NCBI GenBank assembly: GCA_017435305.1
Contig: JAFSFH010000008.1
Coordinates: forward strand, 62,001 to 126,000
Direction: 5' to 3'
Source of the DNA: Clostridia bacterium
Lineage (GTDB): Bacteria; Bacillota_A; Clostridia; Oscillospirales; Acutalibacteraceae
Length of the DNA: 64,000 nt
Part shown: positions 24,926 to 32,538 of the stretch, piece after piece
How the letters are laid out: every line of letters begins with the position of its first letter
Numbering within the stretch: position 1 is the first letter of the stretch
Program-made: the position numbers and the translations under genes
Notes under the pieces: generated by a model
Seen by the model: only the letters and a program-made list of their open reading frames with translations
What the model was told of the DNA's origin: nothing
Database searches by the model: none

Positions 24926-25807
24926 TTAGTCCACGGTAATGACGTAGGTGTTGCGGTAGCCTTCGTCGGGCTGCAGGTGGATCAGATCCGCCTTTGTCAT
25001 AATATCTTCGGTCTTCTCCAGCTGGGAGGGAGCCATCACCCAGGGCTCGATGCACACAAAGGGTGCCTCGGTCTTGGGGGTGTGCCAGATGCCCAGATAG
25101 GGGCTGTCGGGATAGGACAGGTGCACCTGACGGTTGCTGACCTGACTGCTCAGGGTGATCCCCTGCGCGGCATCCTGCAGGAAGATGGCGTCCCCGTCGA
25201 ACAGGTCGTGGGTCAGGGGGAGCAGGCGATCCTCGATGAGCGGCAGCTCCTTATAGTTGCCGGTGAAGGAGCAGGTGTCGGGGTCCAGCTCCAGCCATCG
25301 GGGCTTGCAGGGCTCGTCAAAGCACAGGCTGTAGTCCTCAAAGGTCTCTCCCTGCGCCAGCGGCACGTTAAAGCCGGGGTGTCCGCCCACGGCAAAGGGC
25401 ATCTCCTTATCGTCCTCGTTGCGCACGATGGTGGTGACCGACAGACGGTTGTCCTCCAGCGTATAGGTCATCTCCAGCACGAAGCGGAAGGGGTATTGCG
25501 CCAGGGTGTCCTCGTTGGGGAGCAGCTGCAGGGTGAGGGTGTCCGCCGTCTGGCGCAGCACCGACCACTCCATACTGCGGGCAAAGCCGTGGGAGCCGAT
25601 GCGGTATTTTTTGCGCTGATAGCGGTAGCAGCCATCGGCCAACCGTCCGCAGACGGGGAAGAGGTTGCTGGCGCGGCGGGCCCAGTATTGGGGGTCACCC
25701 TGCCACAGATATTCGGTGTCGGTGTCGGGGCTGTAGATGGACTGCAGCTCCGCGCCCAGACTGCTGATTTTCACCTTTAATCGGTTGTTTTCCAGTATAT
25801 AATTCAT
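24926..25807 (-). CDS. Aldose 1-epimerase family protein (mutarotase-like)
   Basis: 293 residues of the galactose mutarotase-like beta-sandwich family. It shows early L-G-A-E-L-Q-S-I, then R-A-S-N-L-F-P-V-C-G-R-L, G-F-A-R-S-M-E-W with S-H-G just before it, V-G-G-H-P-G-F-N-V-P, and a final C-I-E-P-W. Members interconvert sugar anomers. This LacX-like shorter branch is poorly characterised and may act on another hexose or on sugar phosphates. AAAGGAGG precedes the chosen ATG (25807), and a promoter lies at 25844-25872. Transcribed alone. Confidence 0.85.
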   Translation of the reverse strand: MNYILENNRLKVKISSLGAELQSIYSPDTDTEYLWQGDPQYWARRASNLFPVCGRLADGCYRYQRKKYRIGSHGFARSMEWSVLRQTADTLTLQLLPNEDTLAQYPFRFVLEMTYTLEDNRLSVTTIVRNEDDKEMPFAVGGHPGFNVPLAQGETFEDYSLCFDEPCKPRWLELDPDTCSFTGNYKELPLIEDRLLPLTHDLFDGDAIFLQDAAQGITLSSQVSNRQVHLSYPDSPYLGIWHTPKTEAPFVCIEPWVMAPSQLEKTEDIMTKADLIHLQPDEGYRNTYVITVD

Positions 25808-25843
25808 CGGAATTCCTCCTTTGACGGTTTGATAACCACCGCT

Positions 25844-25872
25844 AGTATACCACATTCCCCGGGAAAAGGCAA
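25844..25872 (-). promoter_or_regulatory. Promoter of the mutarotase-like gene
   Basis: Minus strand TTGCCT (25872-25867), 17 bases, TATACT (25849-25844). Confidence 0.7.
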
Positions 25873-25904
25873 GTCGTGGAAATTTGCAGTATCATCCCCC
25901 GTCT

Positions 25905-25960
25905 TGCCTCCCCTTGTCAGGGGAGGTGTCACGGCGTTAGCCGTGACGGAGGGGTAGTCA
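25905..25960. repeat. Family A repeat, short form (copy A1)
   Basis: A 5' hairpin CCTCCCCTTGTCAGGGGAGG is followed by CACGGCGTTAGCCGTG and GACGGAGGGGTAG. It is almost identical to copy A8 at 57315-57370. It lies between the mutarotase promoter and the thrS promoter. Confidence 0.75.
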
Positions 25961-26002
25961 ATGAAACGAATAGGTGTTTGATTCCGGTTTCCATTTCTCC
26001 TC

Positions 26003-26031
26003 TTGACATTTTCGGCGGCGAGTGCTAAACT
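26003..26031 (+). promoter_or_regulatory. Promoter of the T-box/thrS transcript
   Basis: TTGACA (26003-26008), 17 bases, TAAACT (26026-26031). Confidence 0.82.
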
Positions 26032-26037
26032 AATGTC

Positions 26038-26265
26038 AATGCGTTGATGGGGACGGCTTGTGTCCGGCAGATTCAGAGAGCGCTCGTTTGGTGCGAGAGC
26101 GTGACGCCGCCGCAGTGATGCCCACCACCCCGGAGCGCCTGCCGAAATAAGGCAGGCCGGCTGACCCCGTTACCGGTCACCAAAGCGCTGTCCTATGACG
26201 GCGGAAATTGGGTGGAACCACGGAGTGTTTGCTTCGTCCCATTGTGGGACGAGGCGTTTTTTATT
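26038..26265 (+). promoter_or_regulatory. T-box riboswitch (tRNA-Thr sensing) before thrS
   Basis: The leader has Stem I elements (CAGAGAGC near 26075 and the distal GGTGCGAGAGCG loop near 26090), a candidate specifier region ACCACC near 26126-26133 that would offer an ACC threonine codon, and the T-box bulge sequence GGGTGGAACCACGG (26210-26223). The terminator stem GCTTCGTCCCA/TGGGACGAGGC (26231-26254) with T-run follows. Uncharged tRNA-Thr should stabilise the antiterminator and turn thrS on. Confidence 0.92.
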
Positions 26266-26282
26266 TTTAGGAGGTATGTACT

Positions 26283-28226
26283 ATGTTGAACATTACGTTG
26301 CCCGGCGGCGTTGTCCGCCAGGTGGAGGAGGGCACCACGCTGGATGCCCTGTGCCGCGACATTTCTATGGGTCTGTACCGCAACGCCTGCTGCGCCTACG
26401 TGAACGGCAAGGTGGCGGATCTGCGGGATGCGCTGACCGCCGACTGCGAGGTATCGATCCTCACCTTTGACGATCCGGACGGTCGCAAGGCATACTGGCA
26501 CACCGTCTCCCACGTGATGGCGCAGGCGGTCAAGCGCCTGTACCCCGAGGTGAAGCTGGCCATCGGCCCCTCCATCGACGAGGGCTTCTATTACGATTTT
26601 GACGCCGATTTCTCCATCACCCCCGAGGTGCTGGAGCAGATCGAGGGTGAGATGAAGAAGATCATCAAAGAGGGTCTGGAAATCACCCGCTTCACCCTGC
26701 CCCGTGAGGAGGCTCTGGTCAAGATGGCGGACGAGCCCTACAAGGTGGAGCTGATCAACGACCTGCCCGCCGACGCCTCTATTTCCTTCTACACCCAGGG
26801 CGAGTTCACCGACCTGTGCGCCGGCCCTCACCTGACCGACACCGGTCGCCTGAAGGCTGTTAAGCTGCTGTCCGCCACCGGCGCCTATTGGCGCGGCGAC
26901 TCCAACCGCAAGATGCTGACCCGTATCTACGGCATCGCCTTCCCCAAGGCCAGCCTGCTGGAGGAGCATCTGGTGCAGCTGGAGGAGGCCAAGAAGCGGG
27001 ATCACAACAAGCTGGGTCGTGAGCTGGAATTGTTCTCCACCGTGGACGTCATCGGTCAGGGTCTGCCCATCTTGCTGCCCAAGGGCGCCCGTATGATCCA
27101 GCTGATGCAGCGCTGGATCGAGGACGAGGAGCAGAAGCGCGGCTATCTGCTGACCAAGACCCCCCTGATGGCCAAGCGGGAGCTGTACAAGATCTCCGGT
27201 CACTGGGATCACTACCGCGACGGTATGTTCATTATGGGCGACCCCGACGACGAGGAGAAGGAATGCTTTGCCCTGCGTCCCATGACCTGCCCCTTCCAGT
27301 ATCAGGCGTATCTCAACCGCGCCCGTTCCTACCGCGACCTGCCCATGCGTTTGGGCGAAACCTCTACGCTGTTCCGTAACGAGGACTCCGGCGAGATGCA
27401 CGGTCTGATTCGCGTGCGCCAGTTCACCATCTCCGAGGGTCACCTGGTGCTGCGTCCCGATCAGCTGGAGGAGGAGTTTAAGGGCTGTCTGGAGCTGGCC
27501 AAGTACTGCCTGGATACCGTGGGTATGCTGGAGAATTGCACCTTCCGCTTCTCCCAGTGGGATCCCGAGAACCCCAAGAATAAGTACGAGGGTACGCCCG
27601 AGCAATGGAACGAGGCTCAGGACGTGATGAAGAAGATCCTGGACAACCTGGGCGTGGAGTACTCCATCGGTATCGACGAGGCCGCCTTCTACGGTCCCAA
27701 GCTGGACATCCAGTACAAGAACGTGTTCGGTAAAGAGGACACCATCGTCACCATCCAGATCGATATGCTGCTGGCCGAGAAGTTCGGTATGGAATATACC
27801 GACGCCGACGGACAGAAGAAGACCCCCTACATCATCCACCGCACCTCTCTGGGCTGCTACGAGCGCACCCTGGCCTACCTCATCGAGCGCTTTGCGGGCG
27901 CCTTCCCCCTGTGGCTGGCTCCCGACCAGGTGGTGGTGCTGCCGGTCACCGACCGCGCCCACGAGTACGCCAAGGGTGTGGAGGAGCAGCTGAAGGCCGC
28001 CGGCATCCGTGCCGAGGGCGACTATCGCTCCGAGAAACTGGGCTATAAGATTCGTGAGCATCAGCTCAAGAAGGTGCCCTATATGCTGGTGGTGGGCGAC
28101 CGCGATATGGAGAACGGTACCGTGTCGGTCCGTACCCGCGGCGGCGAGGATCTGGGCGCCATGACCGCCGACGAGTTCATCGCCAAGGCTCTGGTGGAGA
28201 TCGCCACCAAAAAGCGCGACAACTAA
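26283..28226 (+). CDS. thrS: Threonyl-tRNA synthetase
   Basis: 647 residues, the full bacterial length. An N-terminal TGS domain (1-60) precedes the editing domain with H-T-V-S-H-V-M (about 73) and C-A-G-P-H-L (about 180). The class II catalytic core has the zinc ligand in M-T-C-P-F (about 336) and motif 2 with F-R-N-E-D-S-G-E. The C-terminal anticodon-binding domain holds L-P-V-T-D-R-A-H-E-Y-A and later V-G-D-R-D-M-E-N. It charges tRNA-Thr in the cytoplasm and is controlled by the T-box upstream. AGGAGG lies 8 bases before the ATG. Confidence 0.97.
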   Translation: MLNITLPGGVVRQVEEGTTLDALCRDISMGLYRNACCAYVNGKVADLRDALTADCEVSILTFDDPDGRKAYWHTVSHVMAQAVKRLYPEVKLAIGPSIDEGFYYDFDADFSITPEVLEQIEGEMKKIIKEGLEITRFTLPREEALVKMADEPYKVELINDLPADASISFYTQGEFTDLCAGPHLTDTGRLKAVKLLSATGAYWRGDSNRKMLTRIYGIAFPKASLLEEHLVQLEEAKKRDHNKLGRELELFSTVDVIGQGLPILLPKGARMIQLMQRWIEDEEQKRGYLLTKTPLMAKRELYKISGHWDHYRDGMFIMGDPDDEEKECFALRPMTCPFQYQAYLNRARSYRDLPMRLGETSTLFRNEDSGEMHGLIRVRQFTISEGHLVLRPDQLEEEFKGCLELAKYCLDTVGMLENCTFRFSQWDPENPKNKYEGTPEQWNEAQDVMKKILDNLGVEYSIGIDEAAFYGPKLDIQYKNVFGKEDTIVTIQIDMLLAEKFGMEYTDADGQKKTPYIIHRTSLGCYERTLAYLIERFAGAFPLWLAPDQVVVLPVTDRAHEYAKGVEEQLKAAGIRAEGDYRSEKLGYKIREHQLKKVPYMLVVGDRDMENGTVSVRTRGGEDLGAMTADEFIAKALVEIATKKRDN

Positions 28227-28233
28227 TAAGAAC

Positions 28234-28275
28234 AAAAAAAGAACCCGATGCAACTTCATCGGGTTCTTTTTTTTT
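28234..28275. terminator. Bidirectional terminator between thrS and uppP
   Basis: GAACCCGATG (28241-28250) pairs with CATCGGGTTC (28257-28266), with an A-run on the left and nine T on the right, so it serves both convergent transcripts. Confidence 0.93.
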
Positions 28276-28282
28276 GCTCACG

Positions 28283-29125
28283 TTATAGCCAACCCAGTGC
28301 TACGCACAGAATAACCACCGCGCCAAGGGCGATGCGGTACCAGCCGAAAGGCTTAAAGCTGTATTTCTTAATGAAAGCCATCAGGCCGCGGATGACCAGC
28401 AGGGACACCACAAAGGATACCACCGTGGCGGTGGCGAGGATCAGCCATTGCCACAGATTAAAGCTGTAGCCGTCCAGCAGGAAATACTTGACCACCTTCA
28501 GGGCGCTGGCGCCCAGCATCACGGGGATCGCCATAAAGAAGGAAAACTCCGCCGCCACGGTGCGGGAAGTTCCCAGCAGGCTGGCACCCAGGATGGTGGA
28601 GCCGGAGCGGGAGGTGCCGGGGATCAACGCCAGCATCTGAAAGGCGCCGATGCCCAGCGCGTGCTTAAAGCTCAGCTTCTCCAGCGAGTCCACGGGGGCG
28701 ATACGCCCCTTGACGCTCTCCAGCACGATAAAGCCGATACCGTACAGAATCAGCGTCACGGCGATCACCAGCGGCACCGACAGTACCTCGTCGATGATGT
28801 CGTCCAGCAGCAGACCCGCGATGGCGGCGGGGATGCTGGCAACGGCTACCTTATACCACAGCCGCCACGTATCCTTGCGCTCTTCATAGGTCTTGCGGCG
28901 GGAGAAGGGGTTGAGCTTATGGAAGTACAGCACCACCACCGCCATAATGGAGCCCAGTTGAATGATCACCTTGAACACGTCGAAGAAGTCCGCGCCCAGA
29001 ACGTCCTGCATGGGCCAGACAGCGTCCAACAGCAGAATGTGACCGGTGCTGCTCACCGGCAACCATTCGGTGATACCCTGCACAATACCCTGTGCAATGG
29101 CATACAACAATGCAATCCAAAGCAT
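28283..29125 (-). CDS. uppP: Undecaprenyl-diphosphatase (BacA type)
   Basis: 280 residues, eight or so membrane segments. The catalytic motifs are near the N-terminus (Q-G-I-T-E-W-L-P-V-S-S-T-G-H, about 17-30) and in the middle (P-G-T-S-R-S-G-S-T, about 166). It removes a phosphate from undecaprenyl pyrophosphate to recycle the lipid carrier for peptidoglycan and surface glycans, including the one encoded at 3573-11841; it also confers bacitracin tolerance. It is the last gene of a run that includes ydbC 16 bases upstream. TAAGGAG precedes the ATG. Confidence 0.95.
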   Translation of the reverse strand: MLWIALLYAIAQGIVQGITEWLPVSSTGHILLLDAVWPMQDVLGADFFDVFKVIIQLGSIMAVVVLYFHKLNPFSRRKTYEERKDTWRLWYKVAVASIPAAIAGLLLDDIIDEVLSVPLVIAVTLILYGIGFIVLESVKGRIAPVDSLEKLSFKHALGIGAFQMLALIPGTSRSGSTILGASLLGTSRTVAAEFSFFMAIPVMLGASALKVVKYFLLDGYSFNLWQWLILATATVVSFVVSLLVIRGLMAFIKKYSFKPFGWYRIALGAVVILCVALGWL

Positions 29126-29141
29126 AGGTATCGCTCCTTAA

Positions 29142-29363
29142 TTACAGATCCAGCTCGTTGAGCAGGTCGCGCAGCAGGATGACCTCGTCAGCGGACACGG
29201 TGACACCCTTGCCCATCTTGGTGCGGTCGGGAGCCCAGTCACGGATGTCGTATTTGGGGGCGCGGTCGTTCCAGCTGATCAGGTTCAGCTCCTTGGTCCA
29301 GCCGGTGGGGGACTGGGAGAGGACGCCGCACTCTTTCACAATTTCATACTTCAGTTCTGCCAT
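29142..29363 (-). CDS. YdbC-family PC4-like single-stranded DNA-binding protein
   Basis: 73 residues matching the bacterial YdbC/PC4 family. Features are a G-W-T-K-E-L-N-L-I-S-W-N strand, A-P-K-Y-D-I-R-D-W and a terminal helix E-V-I-L-L-R-D-L-L. Lactococcal YdbC dimerises and binds single-stranded DNA like eukaryotic PC4. The role here is presumably in DNA handling or transcription, not shown. The ribosome site is TAGGAG, 9 bases before the ATG. It lies between the fumarase beta-like gene and uppP, all co-directional. Confidence 0.88.
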   Translation of the reverse strand: MAELKYEIVKECGVLSQSPTGWTKELNLISWNDRAPKYDIRDWAPDRTKMGKGVTVSADEVILLRDLLNELDL

Positions 29364-29394
29364 AATGATACACTCCTAAAAAATAATTTTGGAT

Positions 29395-29922
29395 TTATTC
29401 GTGTCGGAACAGACTGCCGCCGTGGCAGTCCTCCGCTACAAAAAGAGGAAAATCCTCTATTTCCAACTGTTTGATCGCCTCGCACCCCAGATCGTCAAAG
29501 GCGATGACCTGTGCCGCTTTGACGTGGCTGGCGGCCAGAGCGCCGGCGCCGCCGATGGCGCAGAGATACACGCCGCCGTTTTGTCGGATGGCGTCGCAGG
29601 TGGCGGTGTCCCGCACACCCTTGCCGATGGTGGCGCACACCCCCAGGTCGTATAGGCGGGGGGTATAGGGGTCCATCCGTCCCGATGTGGTGGGACCGCA
29701 GGCGCCGATGGGCAACCCCTCCGGCGCGGGGGTGGAGCCGCAGTAGTAGATGACCGCCCCCTGTAGGGGGAAGGGGAGAGCCGCCCCCGTGTCCAGTAGC
29801 GCCATCAGCCGCTTATGGGCGGCGTCGCGGGCGGTATAGACGGTGCCGGACAGCAGTATTCGCTCACCGGCGGTCAGGGTGGCGGCGACCTGCGGCAGGT
29901 CGTCGGTGTGGATTCGTTTCAT
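29395..29922 (-). CDS. Class I fumarase/tartrate dehydratase beta subunit-like protein, orphan
   Basis: 175 residues. The sequence T-A-G-E-R-I-L-L-S-G-T-V-Y-T-A-R-D-A-A-H, then Y-Y-C-G-S-T-P-A-P, C-G-P-T-T-S-G-R-M-D and I-G-K-G-V, is diagnostic of the C-terminal (beta) subunit of iron-sulfur fumarases. These hydrate fumarate only together with the alpha subunit that binds the 4Fe-4S cluster. No alpha-subunit gene is next to it. I chose the ATG at 29922 because homologues begin M-K-x-I. An in-frame ATG at 29937 abuts its possible ribosome site (GGAAGG), so the start is not settled. It lies 31 bases upstream of ydbC, probably in one transcript. Confidence 0.8.
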   Translation of the reverse strand: MKRIHTDDLPQVAATLTAGERILLSGTVYTARDAAHKRLMALLDTGAALPFPLQGAVIYYCGSTPAPEGLPIGACGPTTSGRMDPYTPRLYDLGVCATIGKGVRDTATCDAIRQNGGVYLCAIGGAGALAASHVKAAQVIAFDDLGCEAIKQLEIEDFPLFVAEDCHGGSLFRHE

Positions 29923-30057
29923 CGACGGGATAACCATCCTTCCAGTCGGTCCAGCAGACTTCTGCGGGGGGTGGACCGTGTGGTGAAATTGGTGGGGATA
30001 TTACCTCCGCCCTTGTTCCCTTGCAGCGGCGTATCGCTCACGGCAGGGGCGGGCGGC

Positions 30058-30861
30058 TCATCGAAAAAAGTGGTTGGAGGAGTGGGGGCGATTACCATCC
30101 TCCATCAGGTCGCCGAAGGCGGCGGTCAGACGGCTGTCGCTGTCCTCCTTGCATCGCTGCAGGATCAGACGGCGCTGCTCCACGTTGCCCTGTACCTCGC
30201 CCAGCTGGGTCAGCAGGGCGGCCAGAGCGGCCTGCACCTTATCCAGGGTGTCGTCCGCCTGCTTGTTGGCCTGGTTGATGAGGGGGCGGACGATGCCGTC
30301 CACCCGCTGCTCGGCCTCCTCGGCGGTGCCCAGCACCTTTTCGTAGCGGGCGATGGCCTGTTGCATACCGTTGATCTGCTCCTCTTTTTGGCGCAGCTTG
30401 TTCTCCAGCTCGGTGACGGTGCCCATCTGCTGCTTGGCGTCCGCCACGGCGGCGATGGCCTCGTCCCGCTGACGGGACAGGTCGGACACCTGCTGCTCCA
30501 GCTGTGCCACGCGGTTGTTGGCCTCGTTCAGTGCCTCGGTCTGCTGCTCGTTGGCGGCCTGGGCGGCGGACAGATCGGCGGTGGCGTCGTACAGCTGCTG
30601 CTGCACCTCGGTCAGCTGGGTGTTCATGACCTGCGCCTGCTGCTGAGCCTCCTGAGCTTGGTGGTTCGCCCGGTCAGCCTGCTGCGCCAGCTCGTTCAGC
30701 TGCGCCTGCAGCTGCTGGATGGTGGCGGCGGCGTCGCTGAGCTGGCGGTTCAGCCCCTCGCGCTCGGTGTTCCATTCGGCGGTGATGCCGTCAATATATT
30801 GCAGGACGTCCTGCTTGTTAAATCCGCCCATAGCATTACGGAACATGCCGTTCTGTGCCAT
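30058..30861 (-). CDS. DivIVA-like coiled-coil protein
   Basis: 267 residues. The N-terminal M-G-G-F-N-K-Q-D-V-L-Q-Y-I-D (about 11-24) is the short membrane-targeting/dimer motif shared by DivIVA and GpsB-like proteins. It is followed by an almost continuous Gln/Ala/Glu-rich coiled coil to about residue 235 and a short disordered end (N-R-P-H-S-S-N-H-F-F-R). Such proteins mark curved membrane or the septum and recruit cell-wall or chromosome factors. The specific partner is unknown. GAGAGG precedes the ATG; a good promoter lies at 30926-30954. About 120 bases separate it from the fumarase gene. Confidence 0.75.
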   Translation of the reverse strand: MAQNGMFRNAMGGFNKQDVLQYIDGITAEWNTEREGLNRQLSDAAATIQQLQAQLNELAQQADRANHQAQEAQQQAQVMNTQLTEVQQQLYDATADLSAAQAANEQQTEALNEANNRVAQLEQQVSDLSRQRDEAIAAVADAKQQMGTVTELENKLRQKEEQINGMQQAIARYEKVLGTAEEAEQRVDGIVRPLINQANKQADDTLDKVQAALAALLTQLGEVQGNVEQRRLILQRCKEDSDSRLTAAFGDLMEDGNRPHSSNHFFR

Positions 30862-30925
30862 AGTGAATCATCCTCTCGTGGTCATAGTCAGAGAAAAAAG
30901 TAAACATTTCCCTATAATCTCTGTC

Positions 30926-30954
30926 ATTATACCATACTATATAATAAAATGCAA
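30926..30954 (-). promoter_or_regulatory. Promoter of the DivIVA-like gene
   Basis: Minus strand TTGCAT (30954-30949), 17 bases, TATAAT (30931-30926). Confidence 0.78.
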
Positions 30955-30990
30955 AGCAAATGTACAAAAATTCCGAAAAAATCTAAAAAG

Positions 30991-31020
30991 AAAACACCCC
31001 CGCGGTCACGGGGGTGTTTT
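30991..31020 (-). terminator. Terminator of rnpB
   Basis: AAAACACCCCCG (30991-31002) pairs with CGGGGGTGTTTT (31009-31020); on the minus strand the stem is followed by CTTTTTAGATTTTTT. Confidence 0.88.
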
Positions 31021-31030
31021 CGTATAGTTT

Positions 31031-31400
31031 GAGTGGGCCTGTAAGCCGAGTTCTGTCGTGAACAGTCATCTATCTGGGCCGTCTGTTGCCAGCCGGCTCA
31101 AGCCGCCCGTCGGAGCACATCGGGCCAATGTATCGCTCCTGTCGGCGTTGCTTCGGATAGGGTTTGCAGGGCCACGCTGTCTCCAGCGTGCCGGTGAGCT
31201 CTTACCTCGCCTTTCCACCCTTACCTATGGGCACCTCGTTTTCTCGGATTCAAGGGGTCGCCCCCAAGCCATAGGCGGTATATCTCTGTTGCACTTTCCC
31301 TAGGGTCACCCCCGGCGGCCGTTAGCCGTTATCCTGCCCTGTGAAGCTCGGACTTTCCTCACACGCGGTTGCCCGCGTGCGCGACTGTTCAGCCCACTCA
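31031..31400 (-). ncRNA. rnpB: RNase P RNA, bacterial type A
   Basis: Read on the minus strand, the 5' GAGTGGGC pairs with the 3' GCCCACTC to form P1. The conserved core follows: GAGGAAAGTCCGAGCTTC, CAGGGCAGGATAACGGC, GGGTGACCCTAGGGAAAGTG and CAACAGAGA, then AGGTAAGAGCTCACC and the terminal ACAGAACTCGGCTTACAG. This is the catalytic RNA that cleaves 5' leaders from pre-tRNAs. The promoter at 31408-31436 puts the start at about 31401. Confidence 0.97.
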
Positions 31401-31407
31401 GGCAACC

Positions 31408-31436
31408 AGTTTACCGCAAAAACGGAATTTTGTCAA
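31408..31436 (-). promoter_or_regulatory. Promoter of rnpB
   Basis: Minus strand TTGACA (31436-31431), 17 bases, TAAACT (31413-31408), ending right before the RNA. Confidence 0.88.
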
Positions 31437-31451
31437 CCGACAAATCGCGGC

Positions 31452-31802
31452 TTATGCGCAAACGCGGCGGCGAGAGGGGACAGAGCCCTTCTGCTCCAGC
31501 GCCTGCTCAAAGGCCTCGCGGCTGCGGGCCAGCGCCTGCCGACGGGCGCGGCGAGCCTGCTTATTGCGGGCGCGGACCGCGTCCTGATACAGCATCAGAC
31601 CGCTGACCGCCAGCACCAGCACCTGCAGGCACAGGGTGACGACCCCCAGCGCAGACCGGGATAGCAGACCGTAGAAGGAGGCGTCCAGCACGGCGATGGC
31701 CATGGGCACCAGCGCCGCCTGGCGGGTGACGCCGAAGCGGGCGAATATCAACATTGAAACCGCCAGCACCGCCAGCAGAATATCCAGTATCAAAGCAAAC
31801 AT
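31452..31802 (-). CDS. Small membrane protein with basic C-terminus, putatively LexA-controlled
   Basis: 116 residues. Two or three hydrophobic segments (about 3-20, 32-48, 52-75) are followed by a very Arg/Ala-rich cytoplasmic helix (A-R-N-K-Q-A-R-R-A-R-R-Q-A-L-A-R-S-R). I do not recognise a family. AAAAGGAGG lies before the ATG at 31802. Two overlapping LexA-box-like sites sit between the promoter (31859-31886) and the start codon, so induction by DNA damage is likely. In size, membrane location and operator it is reminiscent of SOS division inhibitors (YneA in Bacillus), but no LysM domain is present and sequence similarity is not evident. Confidence 0.65.
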   Translation of the reverse strand: MFALILDILLAVLAVSMLIFARFGVTRQAALVPMAIAVLDASFYGLLSRSALGVVTLCLQVLVLAVSGLMLYQDAVRARNKQARRARRQALARSREAFEQALEQKGSVPSRRRVCA

Positions 31803-31825
31803 AAGTATTCCTCCTTTTGGAAACG

Positions 31826-31851
31826 CGAACAACCGTTCCGAACAAGTGTTC
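31826..31851. promoter_or_regulatory. Tandem LexA-box-like operators
   Basis: CGAAC-AACC-GTTC (31826-31838) and CGAAC-AAGT-GTTC (31839-31851) both match the Gram-positive SOS box core GAAC-N4-GTTC. They lie side by side just downstream of the predicted transcript start. A third, weaker site CGAAC-AAAC-ATTCG is at 31905-31918, upstream of the -35. Confidence 0.72.
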
Positions 31852-31858
31852 TATTTTT

Positions 31859-31886
31859 ATTATACAGCCTTTTTCGGGAAAATCAA
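31859..31886 (-). promoter_or_regulatory. Promoter of the putative SOS membrane-protein gene
   Basis: Minus strand TTGATT (31886-31881), 16 bases, TATAAT (31864-31859). Confidence 0.78.
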
Positions 31887-32009
31887 GTGTTTTTTGCAAA
31901 AAATCGAACAAACATTCGAAAATTTTTCGATTTTTTTTGGTTTTTCCTTGACGTGACTTCAGTATACCACCACCATTGGGCTATAATACGGACAATGGTA
32001 ACCGATGCG

Positions 32010-32036
32010 AAAAAATCCCGTCGGATGCCCGACGGG
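32010..32036 (-). terminator. Terminator of the 68-residue protein gene
   Basis: CCCGTCGG (32017-32024) pairs with CCGACGGG (32029-32036); on the minus strand ATTTTTT follows. Confidence 0.82.
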
Positions 32037-32049
32037 AGTGGAGGGTTGT

Positions 32050-32256
32050 TTATTCGGACAGCTGTTGCAGTACGTCGTGGAGGGCGGCGGCCTGTTTCCC
32101 CTCGGCTTCGGCGCAGCGGTCGAACAGGGCGGACACGGTGGGGTCGGACACCTCGTTGGCGTACCGCTTGTAGTCCCGCACCGCTTCCATGGAGTTCTGC
32201 CACGCCCGCAACACCCGATCGCGGGTGGAAATATGAATATCCTTATGAGGTTGCAT
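32050..32256 (-). CDS. Small helical protein, possible half ferritin-like bundle
   Basis: 68 residues, entirely helical and charged. The pattern A-W-Q-N-S-M-E-A-V-R-D-Y-K-R-Y-A, then D-P-T-V-S-A-L-F-D-R-C-A-E-A-E-G-K-Q-A-A-A-L resembles one helix pair of small rubrerythrin/ferritin-like proteins, where E-x-x-H would bind iron. Here the histidine position is Gln, so metal binding is doubtful. The ATG at 32256 has AAAGGAG 8 bases upstream. It has its own terminator. Function unknown. Confidence 0.6.
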   Translation of the reverse strand: MQPHKDIHISTRDRVLRAWQNSMEAVRDYKRYANEVSDPTVSALFDRCAEAEGKQAAALHDVLQQLSE

Positions 32257-32343
32257 ATATATCACTCCTTTTAGAGGTAGTATGTCCCAAAAAGAAGCAA
32301 AAAACCCGAATTGACCGTTTTAACGCAAGTAGGATAGAGCGAA

Positions 32344-32472
32344 GGCTCCCTCTTGAGGGAGCTGGCACGGCGTCAGCCGTGACTGAGGGAGTAAAAGGAA
32401 CGACGCAACTCCCTCCGTCTTTGTCTGCGGTATTAACCGCAGACAAATCCACCTCCCTCGGGGAGGGAGGCT
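32344..32472. repeat. Family A repeat, full form (copy A2)
   Basis: The left half is CTCCCTCTTGAGGGAG plus CACGGCGTCAGCCGTG and ACTGAGGGAGT. The right half is ACTCCCTCCGTC, a TTTGTCTGCGG/CCGCAGACAAA hairpin, and CCACCTCCCTCGGGGAGGGAGGC. The halves are joined by about 15 bases. It sits just downstream of the ispH/S1 terminator. Confidence 0.78.
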
Positions 32473-32487
32473 TTTCGCTACCGAAAC

Positions 32488-32522
32488 AAAAACCCGACCC
32501 TGGTGAACAGGGTCGGGTTTTA
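32488..32522 (-). terminator. Terminator of the RpiR-BaiN-cmk-ispH/S1 operon
   Basis: AACCCGACCCTG (32491-32502) pairs with CAGGGTCGGGTT (32508-32519); on the minus strand the stem is followed by TTTTTGTTT. Confidence 0.9.
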
Positions 32523-32538
32523 TCTACTTTATAAGGAA

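Noticed and set aside
26193..28259. Very long open frame antisense to thrS
   Set aside because: It is a high-GC antisense shadow rich in His, Gln and Gly/Val/Leu, without ribosome site; thrS on the plus strand is unambiguous.
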